64,000 nt of DNA. Source: Pieris napi. Lineage: Eukaryota; Arthropoda; Insecta; Lepidoptera; Pieridae. A model generated the notes under the pieces. That model saw only the letters and a program-made list of their open reading frames with translations, made no database searches and was not told the DNA's origin. Below are positions 47,601 through 59,659 of this stretch, piece by piece. The stretch covers positions 7,946,501 to 8,010,500 of the forward strand of contig NC_062259.1 in NCBI RefSeq assembly GCF_905475465.1, read 5' to 3'. The position numbers and the translations under genes are program-made. Every line of letters starts with the position of its first letter. Position 1 is the first letter of the stretch.

Positions 47601-48253
47601 TTATACGATTCGTTGCCTCAACACTTTACAGGTTCCATATGCATAACAAAACCCGTCGAATTATATATAGTGTTGGGTATATGATCTATATACGAAAACC
47701 ACTACAAGCTTATATAATTCTAAATTGAAATTTATTTTTAGTTTAAAATGAAAATATACAAACAACCAATTTAGAAACAGAGGATTTACTACGTGCTCCG
47801 TTATCCTGTAACTTCTCCACTTAAGCGCTATATCTAAATTACGAGGTGTAATTGCTAGAAGTCGTAATTTTCTATAGATATGAAAATGAAAATGTTAGCG
47901 TTGTAAGCAGTTAGTACTATCCCTCTATTGGTAGTTGGGTAAATAGCGTTGATAATTCTGCTCTCAGCGCTAATATGGCGATATTCAAATCGGCACAAAT
48001 ATTAGTATAACCGGTCCAGCGTATTATATAGAGGTTAGTGCTCTGGCTCCATCGGAGCAGTTGCAGTACACGGAGCACGGTTGGTTCGGGTTTTTTAAAA
48101 AAGCTATATAACAATATGCCAATCGATATATTTTTACTTTTGCAGGTGACACTGAACATGTTAAACGCCCCTGAGAACGAAGTAGATGTCGAGGGTCTAA
48201 ATAACGACGTCAAGCTGGAGTTCGAAGCGGGAAATGAAGAAGTGGCCACCTGA
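41674..48253 (+). CDS. BAP18: BAP18 copy B, possible paralogue of 153 residues
   Basis: Start ATG 41674-41676, then exons 42930-43021, 43350-43451, 44188-44344 and 48146-48253, all in phase with GT-AG borders (one donor changed from GTAAGT to GTGAGT). Relative to copy A I count one amino-acid change (Val to Ile in SCVHR of the SANT domain) against about six silent ones, with exon 5 identical. Intact frame suggests a usable gene, but expression depends on the second promoter and on splicing across a fold-back element that makes intron 4 about 3.8 kb. Confidence 0.6.
42650..42660 (+). promoter_or_regulatory. CTCF-like motif, copy B
   Basis: AGGGGGCGCTG, identical to copies A and C although flanking bases have diverged. 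Confidence 0.35.
42930..43021 (+). CDS. BAP18: BAP18 copy B exon 2
   Basis: Same 92 bp as copy A with one silent change (GCC to GCG); GTGAGT donor. Confidence 0.7.
43350..43451 (+). CDS. BAP18: BAP18 copy B exon 3 (SANT)
   Basis: 102 bp; SCIHR in place of SCVHR, other differences silent. Confidence 0.7.
44188..44344 (+). CDS. BAP18: BAP18 copy B exon 4
   Basis: 157 bp; protein identical to copy A, two silent changes (CCA to CCG, GTG to GTC). Same donor ambiguity as in A. Confidence 0.65.
44606..46567. mobile_element. Fold-back DNA element, 1,962 bp, in copy B intron 4
   Basis: Two arms of about 630 bp (44611-45240 and 45925-46562) are near-perfect reverse complements; they start GATCCCGCTGCAGGATTGG. 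The spacer is about 685 bp. TAA (or TA) is duplicated: copies A and C show GGGGTAAGATTC uninterrupted. It carries a 108-codon ORF but no recognised transposase. Confidence 0.85.
45713..46039 (-). CDS. Acidic-tailed ORF inside the fold-back element
   Basis: 108 codons. The start lies in the right arm, the rest in the spacer. The C-terminus is Asp/Ser-rich (DNDDFDICSHESDSSDDS..) and looks like an acidic tail. No family recognised. It could be the first exon of a lost transposase gene, or chance. Confidence 0.3.
   Translation of the reverse strand: MAHASNVSVLTHRGVIETTYNKYSKKYVIFFKMTNLKIVTNSAQNGWLVLDVFLKPTWFLGDSTPTQVNSVLCESTNKASDNDDFDICSHESDSSDDSTTESSDDSDF
48146..48253 (+). CDS. BAP18: BAP18 copy B exon 5, stop
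   Basis: Identical in sequence to exon 5 of copy A, with the TTTTGCAG acceptor. Confidence 0.7.
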   Translation: MTLNMLNAPENEVDVEGLNNDVKLEFEAGNEEVAT

Positions 48254-49808
48254 AACCTGCTTTGCTTCACGAAGGATCACCCTGGGGTGATGGACTAACC
48301 ATGGCACTGTGACTCTATTTCTTTTCAGTTTGAAACAAAAGCATTAGTTACTTCACGTATGCATCTTGCAGCTTGCATATTGGAAGTTCCATCGTTATGA
48401 TATATTACGAATATGTTTTTTAGTTAGATTTATTTTATCGATATTGCACCGATGTGATTGTAATTAGAATCACAATTATATTGTTAAGCCCCAGTGCCCA
48501 TGGTTAGTATAGTTGTATGTCGAGATGGATCGTTTAGATTTTTTGTTTATGTTTTAATTTGCAATTATAATTTACTGTCATTAAATTAGTTTTATATATT
48601 TGTTTATTTTTTATCCCTTCCTTTTTTTTAATCCCCTTCATTATTTTTTATCCGATATTTTTTTTTTAATCCTCTTAATATTTTTGTATCCCATTCTAAT
48701 TGGTTTCATGTCCTTTATTATGTTTTTATCCCATTAATTTTTTCCATCCCCGTAATTTTTTTTACAATACGGAATACTGATTGAAACGCAATATTTTTAC
48801 CTTTTTATACAATTATTTATTACCTTCTAAAGTAAGATTGGTTGAAATTTATATTTTTTGTAAGTATGTACGTTTGGTAGTTTAGTGTAGTGATGCCTTT
48901 ACTGCCTTAACGTGTAGGATTAATTAATAATAAGATAGAATTTAAATTTATAGATTTGCGTAGATTTTATTTTATTACATTTTTATTTCTGCCTTTCGAC
49001 CTCTTTGAGTCACTACTAAATCTTCGTCTTCGTACTTAATTTTAACCTATAATCGCCTTCATTAGTTAGTTCGAATCCTGTTTCTTGTAGTTGTAGGTTC
49101 TGATAACATCTGAAGCCTGGTAGGGGCGTGCGAATGGTCGTTGCGAGTGGTCGTTGTCAGTGATTGCTATTTTGATTCGTTAGGCGCGCAAAAAGGCGTG
49201 GTCGGTTTAAATAAAATTTGCTAACGTTCATTTGCATAAAGTCGCCTAGTGCCGTGTACCTTCCAGGTGTACCTTCTATACAATGAATGCTAGCAAAATT
49301 TAATTAAGACCGTATCATTTACAACATCTTGCAATATAAATCAAACACTGATAGCGGTTAGTCGACGTACGATGGCATAGGAAGAGAAAACATACCTCAT
49401 TTAATTCTATTGAAAATAAATACCTCTAAAATTTAAAAGCAATAAACCACTGTTGCCTCATACGAATAAGTTGGATTCGGACTACCTCATATATCGGTAA
49501 TGTCAGTTAGATTAATCGGTTAGGTTAGGAAAAGGTCGCGACATCGACATTTTTACACCCTCGATTTAGCCCTTTTTAAGTACTTTTAATATCCATTAGC
49601 TAACATACTCGCCAATAATTTAAGATTTTGCCTAATATTAGATAGTTTACCTACATTGGTTTCCTGCTCCTTTAGTGCGGTTCAGTTATCTCCCAAGTTG
49701 TGTGAATACCTAGAGACAAAGCTGCAACGTTCGATGTCTTTATGAACATAAATTATATTTTGTATTTACTTTTCTCGCGAATCGTGTTCAATGTGCCTAC
49801 AACACACA
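48254..49808 (+). other. Copy B 3' UTR/downstream region
   Basis: Collinear with 29888-31437 with small indels. No gene seen. Confidence 0.5.
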
Positions 49809-51888
49809 GAAGATATATTTATTAAAGCTGTTAAATACTGTTATATATTAATACCATCGAGACGCCTTAAACGAAACACTTTAATTGGAGACCTTTTCCA
49901 CCGTGCCTCTATTTTTTTATTATTTCGCAGCGTAAACTATAGATCTTGGATGAGGTCGTTATAGATTCAAATTATGAAAAAATCGTAAACTATTTATTTC
50001 GTGTATTTATATTTTTTTAAATTTAGTTCTTAACATTGCAAGGTCTCTAATTAGATTGTTATTGTTGTTAGTATAAGGATAGGCTATAGGTTAGATTCCA
50101 TATCTTAAGTAGATATTCATTACTCCAGTTTTTCACTGACGTCTTCCGAAGTTCTGAGAAAAGCTTTCTTATTACCCCGTAAGCATATTCTGTGCTCCAG
50201 ACTAAATCTGTTAGGCATGAATATTGTAATTAATTATATTGTTGGATTCAATTTGTCCAATCATCTCTACAGCAATAGTACAGGTTCCTATTTTCTTACT
50301 ACTGAAGTCGCATTTTTCAATTGGTTCAAAAGTATGCTATGACTAGATTATATTACAAATTCGTTTATATGTTTAGATATTTGACTACAGTTTATGTTTG
50401 ATCACGTAATCTTTATTAATTTTTATTCGCAATAAACCGAAATAAGACATTTTATATCTAGTCCTTAAACGAAGTAGAGATTAATGGACAACTTGCTAGG
50501 TATAATTTATAAATCTTCATAATAATAAAAAATACAAAAAATTAAAAAATCTAAAAAACAAAAAAAAAATTAAAAACGCAAAATACAAAAATAAGGTTAT
50601 GTAGTTGTACGAAATTAGCGGCTAGATGACGAATATATGAACATCTAGGTATCACAGTTTTGCCTTGCATCGTGTATATATATAGAATATTTAAGGATAA
50701 TTGAAGATTGCTTGCATTAGATAATAGATATTTCTAGACTAAATACCTCAGAAGAGTATTTGTTGTTTCTTACACATAATTTCATTTTTGTGTTAAGTTC
50801 AGTTATATCATTGTTTGATTAGTATTAATAAAATTTTAACAACATAGATCATTCCAATCGGTCTTCCAAAAATATTAGATGTCTACTTATGCTTTTGAAT
50901 AATAAATTTTTATTATATTTTGAACTATTTAAGTATTACTAACGAAATTATAAGGTTTATATGCATTTTTATCACAAAATTAACCGGTATAAATTTTGGG
51001 CTAATTTCTAAATTTTTACATATACATACCAAATAACGCCTTAGTGATACGCTTTATCGTTAACTCAATAGATAGATCCGGATGAGTGATGTGCCTAGTT
51101 GTACGAAATATAATAATAAACGAAAGAAAATGTAAAAAAAAATAAAAAATAATAAAAAAACGTGTTAATAAAAAAAATATAAAAATTTAATAAAAAGAAA
51201 TGTAAAAAAAATATAAAAGTTTAAAAAAGTTTAGTAAAAAAAATAAATAGCTAGATACGCTTAAATCAGACTTGAAATATATATATATGTATAACAGGCC
51301 GCACGGATCACAATATTTGAATAGTTAAGGAAATTGTTGTTTATCACTGTATCGTTTTGAAATATTTTTATCACTTAGCATTAGTGCGCACTATATCTAT
51401 CGCTAGTACTTATGTAAATTTTTTGGCTTATATGGCTATACCCACGCTACACCGAGACCTTGGCGGGCAATTCTGACAGCCCGCCCGAAATTGTAATATT
51501 TAAATTATTGTGGAAAGCAGATTCACTACCATTAAAATTATAAGAGACGTTCAAAGGGTCATAGCACCGCTCTTTGGACATAATATTTGTACAAATTAGC
51601 TTATTACTAAAATAGTTTTTTAAATAAAATGAAATACAAAAAAAAATATAAAAATGAAAATATAAAAAAAAATTAAACGCCTGATGTACTTATCTGTACT
51701 TACAACTATTTGGAAGATAGGTTCATCAGATGTTATGCTTGTAAAAAAATTTAATATTATTATATATAAGGTGTGAATACCAGGAGATCTTCATGTTTCT
51801 ACATATAAAAGAATAATGTAAATATAGTAGTAATACTTATATAGAAGATAAGTCTCCGAATATTTTTTATACTACGTTATGATTACGC
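49809..51888 (+). repeat. AT-rich array unit after copy B (single)
   Basis: Same unit as 32349-34307 (anchor at about 50043), present once here against four times after copy A. Confidence 0.8.
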
Positions 51889-52250
51889 GTGTAATGTATG
51901 ATGCTAAGAACTCACGAAGCGGTTTGCACCTGCGCCCGCCGCGGTTCCGGGCCCGCAGCCTTTGTAGAATACAGATATTTATGTAAAAAATTAAATCACT
52001 TTTCACGACACGTTTTACACCCGTGGCGTGTGCGATTGTTTGCTGGTCCCCCTGCACCGGCGGGCGAGGTTGCTTGCAACCGCTCGTATTGCGATAATCA
52101 GCCGCCAAGTTTGCGGGCGCTAATCGCAACCGCAGCGGCTGCGTAACCGCACAAAACTCCGGCCTCGTGAGTTTTTAAAATAAAACAACAATCCGCCACC
52201 GCAGCGGGCGCGGGGTGCAAACCGCTTCGTGAGTTCTTAGCGTAAGACAC
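51889..52250. mobile_element. GC-rich MITE, copy after B
   Basis: 362 bp; ends with AAGAACTCACGAAGCGG in opposite orientations. Shorter in the centre than the copy at 38252-38676. Confidence 0.7.
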
Positions 52251-52439
52251 AGATAATGATGACGTTGCAATTTACAAATATGTTAATATAATTTAATATT
52301 TGTAAATATTAAACATCTTTGCAATTACCAAAGATTTTTAATATATTCAAAGGTTGTGTATATAAGTTAATTCCTCTTATATTAATTTGCGAAATTGTTT
52401 CATTGCTTCAATTAAACCCCCTCCCAAAAAAATGCATTT

Positions 52440-52850
52440 TTATTACCAATCCTCGACTCTCATAAAAGAAAACATCGTGAGGAAACAAGCTTGCCTTTGG
52501 CCCAAAAAGTTGACGACAGGCGCTGGATCACCTACTTGCTTATTAGGTCATGAAACAGATAGCTTCGTGTGCTCAGAAAGGCAAGACTACGGTACTTCAT
52601 TCCGGGCCACCGCGCCGTTTCAAACTCTATAAACCGCAAATTCGGCCCCACATGGAGTACTGTTCTCGCCTCTGGGCGGGAGCCCTCCAGTACCAGCTCC
52701 TTCCACTTGAGCGTAATGAACCACGAGCAGATCGAATCGTCGACGAACAATCTGTTTCAGAGCGGCCTGATCCCTAGGCGTTGCGTAGAGATGTGGGGTC
52801 ACTCTGCATATATACCTAGGAAATGCCTAGTAGCCTAGCCAGTTGCTCAG
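52440..52850 (+). mobile_element. Jockey-like ORF2 fragment with lepidopteran LINE/SINE tail
   Basis: Paralogue of 38880-39142, continuing further: PQIRPHMEYCSRLWAGALQY, then QLLPLERNEPRAD and VDEQSVSERPDP. Frameshifts and small insertions break the frame. Confidence 0.6.
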
Positions 52851-53423
52851 TCGAACCTAGGTTATGCAACAATTTTTTTGCTCACATGCTGAAGGAAACG
52901 GCATTCGGATTCAGAGTCGCGACTTAGCCTGGTTCTCCCGTTTGTTAAAAACGTATTCCATATAATATTTGGGCTAATAAGTCTCTACTTTAAATTTTAC
53001 ACTTAAACCCTAACATGGACGACGTGCACAAAAGGCTGATCATCTTGTTCTATTTAAATACAATGATATTGTAATCTATGAGCCACTACATTAATATTTT
53101 TATCAGCGATTTAGTAGATGTGTTGTTCGGATCCGAACATCAGTATAATTATGTTAACCTATATACAAAAGGATTTATGCATTATTATAAATAATTGATT
53201 TGATTTGAGGAATAGAAATTAAAAATTTTTTTAAATAACCTATAATTTATCCTACTAGGTTTAAAGGTAAGTACACATAACTTAGTGGTAGGGGAGCCCA
53301 AGCGGGGATTTCGGGATTTACTAAAGCGCGGCAGATTAATATACAGGGGGATACCTTGTACCCGGTTAAGTACCTCCACAAAACATGAGGCCCATATATA
53401 AGGCCACCCGTGAAGGATACAGG

Positions 53424-54536
53424 ATCAGATTAGTCAGAAATTCTCGAGCGCGTCAGATTAAGGTAGGGTGAGTTAATTACATCCTAAAAAGTGTATATTC
53501 CACTAATCTGACAATTTGAGAGTGACGTAAAAAAAGGGGAGGGCAACAAAGTTGTAAAAAAAACATCATCTCGACATTCTCGAGCGTAGCTAAATTTTTT
53601 TATTTTGAAGGAAATAATTCAAGAATAATGAAAAATATATAATCTGACGATTTCGGCAAGCCGAAATAAAAAAAATTCGTCGATAAAGTTAAATGCGTGC
53701 AGCTGCGTGATGCCTACATTTCCTTAAACCGATCGGAATCTACTGAACGGCGTTCTAAATATTTCCCTCAAAATTACATTTCCTGTGAATTTGAACCGAT
53801 TCGGACCGATAGATTTTGAGAAATTTTGAAAAATCTAAAAAAAAATAAGTATTTTTTTTAAAGTGGTTTCTTTATCGATCAACTTCAAAAACTTATCCGC
53901 CTTTGAGCTTGAAAAACCACGTTGATCGCCACCAAGCTGGTCAAAAGCGGTTGATTCGTTCGAGAGATATCGTGAACGAAAGAAACCCGAAAAAGTGTTT
54001 TTTCGGGATTACTCCGAAATTTGTGGTTAGATCAATTAAAGTTACTTATGAGGATGATAAAACTGCGTCGAATGCCGCCAACCGCGTGAAAATTGCTTGA
54101 TCCATTCAAAAGTTATTGCGGTTTGAAAATTCCAAAAATAGTGTTCTATGAAACTTCTATCAGACTTTCGAGCTGGGAGAGCTCAAATGCATATAAATAT
54201 TATTTCTTTGAACTCAGCGAGCTCAAAATATCAATTTTAAGCGCCCAGGAATGGAATTAGCGGGAAGTTGCAGGGATGGCATTTAAGGTGAACCGTTTTT
54301 CTAAAATTTTTTGCACATTATGAAAATGGCCGCAGGTTTGCGTCCCATCGAAATCGTCAGATTAGTGAATGAGAGCTTTTTTTTTTAACACTCCCTTAGA
54401 AAATCTGACGCGCTCGATTTTTTTTTTTTCATTTTCAACCCTTAAATACAACCACCCGCATCATGCAAACGATCAGATTAACATACGTACATTATTAAAA
54501 ATACGTAGGGCATTGATGCTATCTGACGCGCTCGAG
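53424..54536. repeat. Unclassified repeat with clustered TCTGACGCGCTCGA motifs
   Basis: A 14-16-bp motif occurs as its complement at 53444-53459 and directly at 54402-54417 and 54521-54536. Shorter AATCTGAC/GTCAGATT boxes occur near 53452, 53506, 53641, 54357 and 54475. The interior has no long ORF. Probably a non-autonomous element; class not recognised. Confidence 0.45.
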
Positions 54537-54611
54537 GATGTCCATGCAACAGTTTTTTTTTACATATTTAAAAATCTATAGCCGCTTTCCCCACCTATGT
54601 AAAGGTATATA

Positions 54612-56234
54612 CACTCGGCGTCAAAAAATCGCACCTTTCTTAAAATTCGTGTCAAGCGATTATAACTTCTAAGATCCTTCCTGTACCCTATCATTATTAG
54701 TATCATTTAAAAGCTCAATTAATAAGCTGTCAAAAAAATAATCATTTGTTTACGGAAAATCAAAAACCACAAATCGCCAGCACTTTGATTAAAAAGTGGC
54801 GATGTACGCATTTGGAGGCTCACTAATTGTACCACCCTGGACGCGAATAAAACGAGGGGGTAAAAGTCAATTATGGGTTATTTGCTATCCAGACGTCACA
54901 GAGGTCACACCTGAAGAGCTTCGACGGTAAAAAACCCAGTGAAAATGGGTACCATGGCAGAAGAAGCAGCTCAAGTGGTGGCCCTACCTCAAACCGGACT
55001 ACGGCAGGTTGAAGTTGCTCGGCAACTGAAAATCAGCCGATTTCGAGTGCAACGGGTATACCAACGGTTCCAAGAGACTGGAGGTTACATCTGGAGGACT
55101 GGAGGAGACATGGATCCGGGAGACGTCGCTGCACTACCGTCAGAGATGTTCGCTACATTGTGTCGACGTCTTTGCGGAACCGCTTCTCCAACGCTGTGGA
55201 GCTGCAGCAGTGGCTTCGAGCTACTCAAAGGACAGCAGACAGCGTCTCCACTATCAGAAGAAGGGCTGCTACAGGCCCCTAATTGACTGCCATCCACCGG
55301 ACGAACAGGAAGCGATTTTACGAAACGCACGTGCCGTGGACATTCGACCAGTGGAGGAATGTCCTGTTCTCCGACGAAACCAGAGTGTGCCTGTACACCA
55401 TAGAAATGGGTAAGAGAGTCTACAGGCGTCCAGGGGAGCGTTTCACACCAGCCTTCACCATGGAAACCGTCGGGTATGGAGGAGGATCCTGCATGTTCTA
55501 GGGTGGCATTTCTATCGACGGCAAAACAGACCTCATGTGCGTCTCCAGAGCTGGAGATGGTCGCAGCCAGGGGTCTCTGACTGCCCACCGGTATATCACC
55601 GAGATTTTGGAGCAGCATGTGGTCCCATGTGCAGGTTTTGTCGGCGCCAACTTCGAGTTCATGCACGACTACGCCCGGTGCCACACAGCCTTGATTGTCA
55701 AGGACTACCTACGTCGAGTTGGCATCAAGGTAATGGACTGGCCAGCAAGAAGCCCAGACCTCAATCCTATCGAGCACCTCTGGGACGAGCTGAAACGGCG
55801 AGTTTGGGCCCGTAATCCAGCTCCTTCCACTCTCGATGAGTTTCGAGATGCCGTCATCGAGGAGTGGGACAATATTCCCCAGGAACACGTCGTGACGCTC
55901 ATCAGGTCCATGACTGACCGCTTGGAAGCTGGTCGGAGGGCTAGAGGAGGCAACACTAGGTTTTAAGACTAATTTTTAATTATTGTTATTGTTTATTTTT
56001 AATTTTTGTATTGTTCATTTTCTTTGTAATTTTGATCAGAATACACATTGCTTCACATTTTCCCAGAATTTTCTTTTTTTATGGGGGTGGTTACCAATTT
56101 CCTACCGTTTTCAAATAAGGGATTTCATTAGCTTTCAAATGATTCTAATAATGATAGGGTACAGGAAGGATCTTCGGAGTTATAATCGCTTGACACGAAT
56201 TTTAGAAAAGGTGCGATTTTTTTGACGCCGAGTG
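54612..56234 (+). mobile_element. Tc1-type transposon, 1,623 bp, decayed
   Basis: Inverted repeats of about 105 bp start CACTCGGCGTCAAAAAA; TA on both sides (54610-54611, 56235-56236). The transposase frame is broken. Confidence 0.88.
54945..55966 (+). pseudogene. Tc1 transposase pseudogene
   Basis: N-terminal helix-turn-helix (RQVEVARQLKISRFRVQRVY), then after a frameshift near 55110 RRRCTTVRDVRYIVSTSLRN. After another near 55280 comes the catalytic part, with LFSDETRV, MHDYARCHTA and DLNPIEHLWDELKRRVW, a DD34E arrangement. A TAG at 55499-55501 stands where Trp is expected (CMF-stop-GGIS). Ends GGNTRF stop. Confidence 0.85.
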
Positions 56235-56286
56235 TATAATATAACATTTTTTTCTTCTTATCATCTAAGCTTTGCATCCCAATAGG

Positions 56287-56911
56287 TTATCAAATAAAGA
56301 CTATTTATGTAATTACTAGCGGACTGACAGACGTTATCAAAACCTTAAAAAATCATCATCAAATCGGTCCACCCAATAATTGCATTACGGCTTTGTCGGG
56401 AAAAATTCGATCTTCTTGGTCGTGGCATTGCCAATGATAATATCGGCACGATAAGCTAATGGAAACTCGAAATAAACACATCAACCTACAAAACTTCTAA
56501 TTGTCAAATTTTCAATCATACTTAATCATAGATAACATTAATTTTAGCTTTAAGTTGCGTTTTGTTAAAGTGACCATTTTTAACAAATGAACGGCTAGAC
56601 TGATGACTGATAAATTTTAATAATTTGTTTGTTACGTTTTCTATGCCACGTTTTATGTTACGTCCCACGAAAACCGGATAAAAAGTATCCTTTATCTTCT
56701 GGGTCTAAGCTACCCATACCAATTTTCGGCCAAATCGGTAACTAACACGACTTTCTTTTATATAAGTACATAGATAATTGGAATAGTAAACAGATTACGC
56801 ATTTTACTATGTCCAAATTGTATTTAGTGATCCGTAAGTTCTCGAGAGTGTATAAAATAGGGCAAATATATCTTTTTACGTCTTCGTATCTAATTTAATA
56901 AAGTAAAAACA
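56287..56911 (+). repeat. Upstream part of copy C
   Basis: Matches 40797-41280 with a few indels up to AATAAAGTAAAAACATAT, where a retroelement nest interrupts; the segment resumes at about 59229 with AAAAACATATATAATAATAC. Confidence 0.7.
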
Positions 56912-57399
56912 TATAAACTAAATTAGCCTCCAAAAAGCTTGGTGTGCTCAGCAAGGCGAGGCGGTACTTCACTCCGGGCCACCGCATGCAACTATATAAA
57001 GCGCAAATTCGGCCCCACATAGAGTGCTGCTCTCACCTCTGGGCGGGGGCTCCCCAGTACCAGCTCCTTCCACTTGACCGTATACAACGCAGAGCGGTTC
57101 GAATCGTCGACGACCAATCCCTCTCCGAGCGGCTTGATCCTTTGGCATTGCGTAGAGATGTGGGGTCGCTCTGCATCTTCTACCGCATTTACCATGGAGA
57201 GTGTTCAGAGGAGTTGTTCGGATTAATACCTGCAGCTGAATTTCATCATCGGACGTCGAGACAGAATACGAAATCCCACCCGTATCACCTCGACGTCCGC
57301 CGTTCCACAACTGAGCGTTTTTCAAGGCAGTTTTTGCCGCGCACCACCACTATATGGAACCAGCTGCCCACTGAAGTATTTCCGAACCAATTCGGCTTA

Positions 57400-58896
57400 G
57401 GGCCAGTTTTTTGATCCGTAGTAAAAAATGGTTTAACCATTTGTTACATTAACTATAGTTAAATGAATAACCATTGGTAAAATCGTAAATGCGTTTTTCA
57501 ATGTCTATTTTAACTATAGTTAAACTTAACAATTGGTCAATTTGTTGCCAGTGCAATGAGCAATGACATCCCAAAAAATGTGGTTCTTTTTTGTGGGGAA
57601 CATTTATTTTGTATGACAACACTAGACATATTGAGTGAATGAAATCCATTTTTGCCATCTTCATTCGTTATTTGCGCTTTAAAGAGTTTGAAGTATCAAA
57701 TTAATCTAAATAACACGATATAAATAAAGTTTTTTTCTGTGTTTTAATACGGTTTACACCTTTTACGATACTTAAATATATAAATAACGATGTCCGCAAA
57801 CAGCCAACGGTCAAACAAGTAAGTACAAACATATTTTCGTGTTATTTATTCCGGTTTATCTTGTGTTTCGTAATAGAAAGTAATACATTTATGTTTTGTT
57901 AAAGGGACCATACTGCTAACTTTGCCAAAAAAGAAACTGCCAAACTGGTGATGCTTCTCAAGGATTACACAGTCGTAACCTGCAAACAACTGATCACTGC
58001 AGCAATCTACAAAAAGATGCAGCTTGGAAATCTCTGTGACGTTCTCAACGTTTATTAATCAAGTCACATGTTTTATTTATAAATTCTTGTAATAAAGTAG
58101 GTAGATGCTAACTCACAAATGTAATAAAAGCCCTAAAGAATATCATAGGTCCCTAACTAATGTGTAGCTGTAGTTTATTACAAGTATGTACTTATAATAA
58201 TTATAAGTTAATATTATTAGTAATATATAAATAATATTAACTCTAATTAATTATGTATTTTATTGCGTATGATATTAACTTATAATAATTATAAGTTATT
58301 ATTATAGGCAATAAAACACATAATGAATTAGTAATATACTTAATTATATACTGCTGCGGTGCTGTAGCTAGTAATGAAGCAAAATAGGTTTGTATGAGCT
58401 GCTGTCTATATATAGTATATACTCTTGTTCATTGGCAGTTTAAGATCATTCCCAATTTCAGTAACAATCCAGAGCACTGTTCCCTTCGATAGGGGGTAAC
58501 AGTGACAAAAATCTACATCATCCCAGGTTTCTAATGGCGGATGGCGTTGCCTAAATATTTTTGGTCACTCATTAACACATTCTCATATAATATTATCGTC
58601 TTCTTCATCGTCTCATTAATTAAAGTATCTCAATATGTTTAAATTCATCATTAGATAGTAATAAACGTATTTATCATAGTTTGATTTCTGTGACAAACAG
58701 CTGTTACTATATAAATTACCAGCGGCCATCTTGTTAACCCTCCGATACTGAGTAGTTAACTTTTTTGACTAATGGTTAGATATTTTACCATTAGATGCTC
58801 TTACCACGGATCAAAAAACGCATTTTGCTGATATTTAACTAATAGTAAGGATTTTTTATTAATAGTTGAGTTAACTACGGATCAAAAAACCGGCCC
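57400..58896 (+). mobile_element. PIF/Harbinger-type element, 1,497 bp, internally deleted
   Basis: Inverted ends GGGCCAGTTTTTTGATCCGT and GGGCCGGTTTTTTGATCCGT; target duplication TTA (57397-57399, 58897-58899), typical of PIF/Harbinger. Removing it restores the Jockey frame across the junction. It contains the start of a Myb/SANT-like protein but no DDE transposase. Confidence 0.82.
57790..58057 (+). pseudogene. Harbinger Myb/SANT-like protein, N-terminal remnant
   Basis: ATG at 57790 (MSANSQRSNK) up to a GTAAGT donor, then after a short intron DHTANFAKKETAKLVMLLKD and, after a frameshift, SNLQKDAAWKSL. The pattern resembles the Myb/SANT-like (MADF-like) proteins of Harbinger elements. Frameshifted and truncated. 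Confidence 0.55.
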
Positions 58897-59059
58897 TTAG
58901 GGTCCTTCAAGAAAAGAGCGTACCAATTCTTAAAAGGCCGGCAACGCACTCGCGAGCCCTCTGGCATTGAGAGTGTCCATGGGCGGCGGTATCACTTTAC
59001 ATCAGGTGAGCCTCCTGCCCGTTTGCCCCCCGTTCTATAAAAAAAAAAATCATGTGTCC

Positions 59060-59228
59060 AATTCACACGTGGTAGAAGTGAAACCTTCAAAAACAAAATT
59101 TTACTGTCGCTTTCTCACTCTCTCCCACGCCAAATCCTATTAATTTATGTGTCTGTCTCTTTTTACGGTCGCTTTTTCTGTTGCATCCGGTTTGAAATCA
59201 CAACGATTCTAAAGAAGTTTCACTTCAA
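59060..59228. repeat. Short repeat flank after the retroelement nest
   Basis: About 170 bp bounded by GTAGAAGTGAAACCTTC and GAAGTTTCACTTC, which are partly complementary; probably a small TIR element. Absent from copies A and B. Confidence 0.4.
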
Positions 59229-59496
59229 AAACATATATAATAATACATACATTTCTCTAGAAGGGAAATAGGTTATTGAGGATATCATATAAATATAATA
59301 AAATAAATTTCGTAATATATTTTATTTATTAATAATATTTATAACAAACTATAGCCATATCGTCATATAAGTGATAGGTCCTAAGTACGTGTAGCTGCAG
59401 GCCCGGGAATTATCGATGTAGTTTTCGTTATGTTGCTATGCACTGACGGCAATGCCTCTGATTGGTAGCTCCTATGAATCCTAGTATTGATTTTTC

Positions 59497-59659
59497 TTTA
59501 AATAGACCTCGATGCACTATGCAGTAAATTTTAGCTCAGTTACAATGTGCCTTCAGTTGTGAAAAGTTGTGTTATATGTTTCTGCTTATTTTTTCGTAGT
59601 AATTCATTGTTCTCTATCTTTATTTTTCTAAGACACTCTTACAAACGGAATAGGAAATG
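59497..59659 (+). promoter_or_regulatory. Putative BAP18 promoter and ATG exon, copy C
   Basis: TTTAAATAG, initiator match TCAGTT (59536-59541) and ATG (59657-59659) directly before GTAAGT, as in A and B. The intron just after it has a small deletion relative to A and B. Confidence 0.45.

Larger units (their letters stand above)
41207..49870 (+). repeat. Triplicated segment, copy B
   Basis: Collinear with copy A over introns, exons, 3' UTR and the start of the AT-rich array. Private to B: the 1.96-kb fold-back element at 44606-46567. Confidence 0.85.
56919..59050 (+). mobile_element. Jockey-like non-LTR element 3' part, split by a Harbinger element
   Basis: Plus-strand reading LGVLSKARRYFTPGHR, IRPHIECCSHLWAGAPQYQ, LDPLALRRDVGSLCIFYRIY and WNQLPTEVFPNQFGLG runs to 57396. 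It resumes after the insertion at 58897 (GSFKKRAYQFLKGRQRTRE) and ends with poly-A near 59050. Typical lepidopteran Jockey-clade ORF2 end. AAAACATAT on both sides of the whole nest may be target duplication. Confidence 0.75.

Noticed and set aside
47917..48270. 117-codon minus-strand ORF
   Set aside because: Antisense to BAP18 copy B exon 5 and the preceding intron; no coding signature.
55085..55684. 199-codon minus-strand ORF
   Set aside because: Antisense shadow of the Tc1 transposase remnant.
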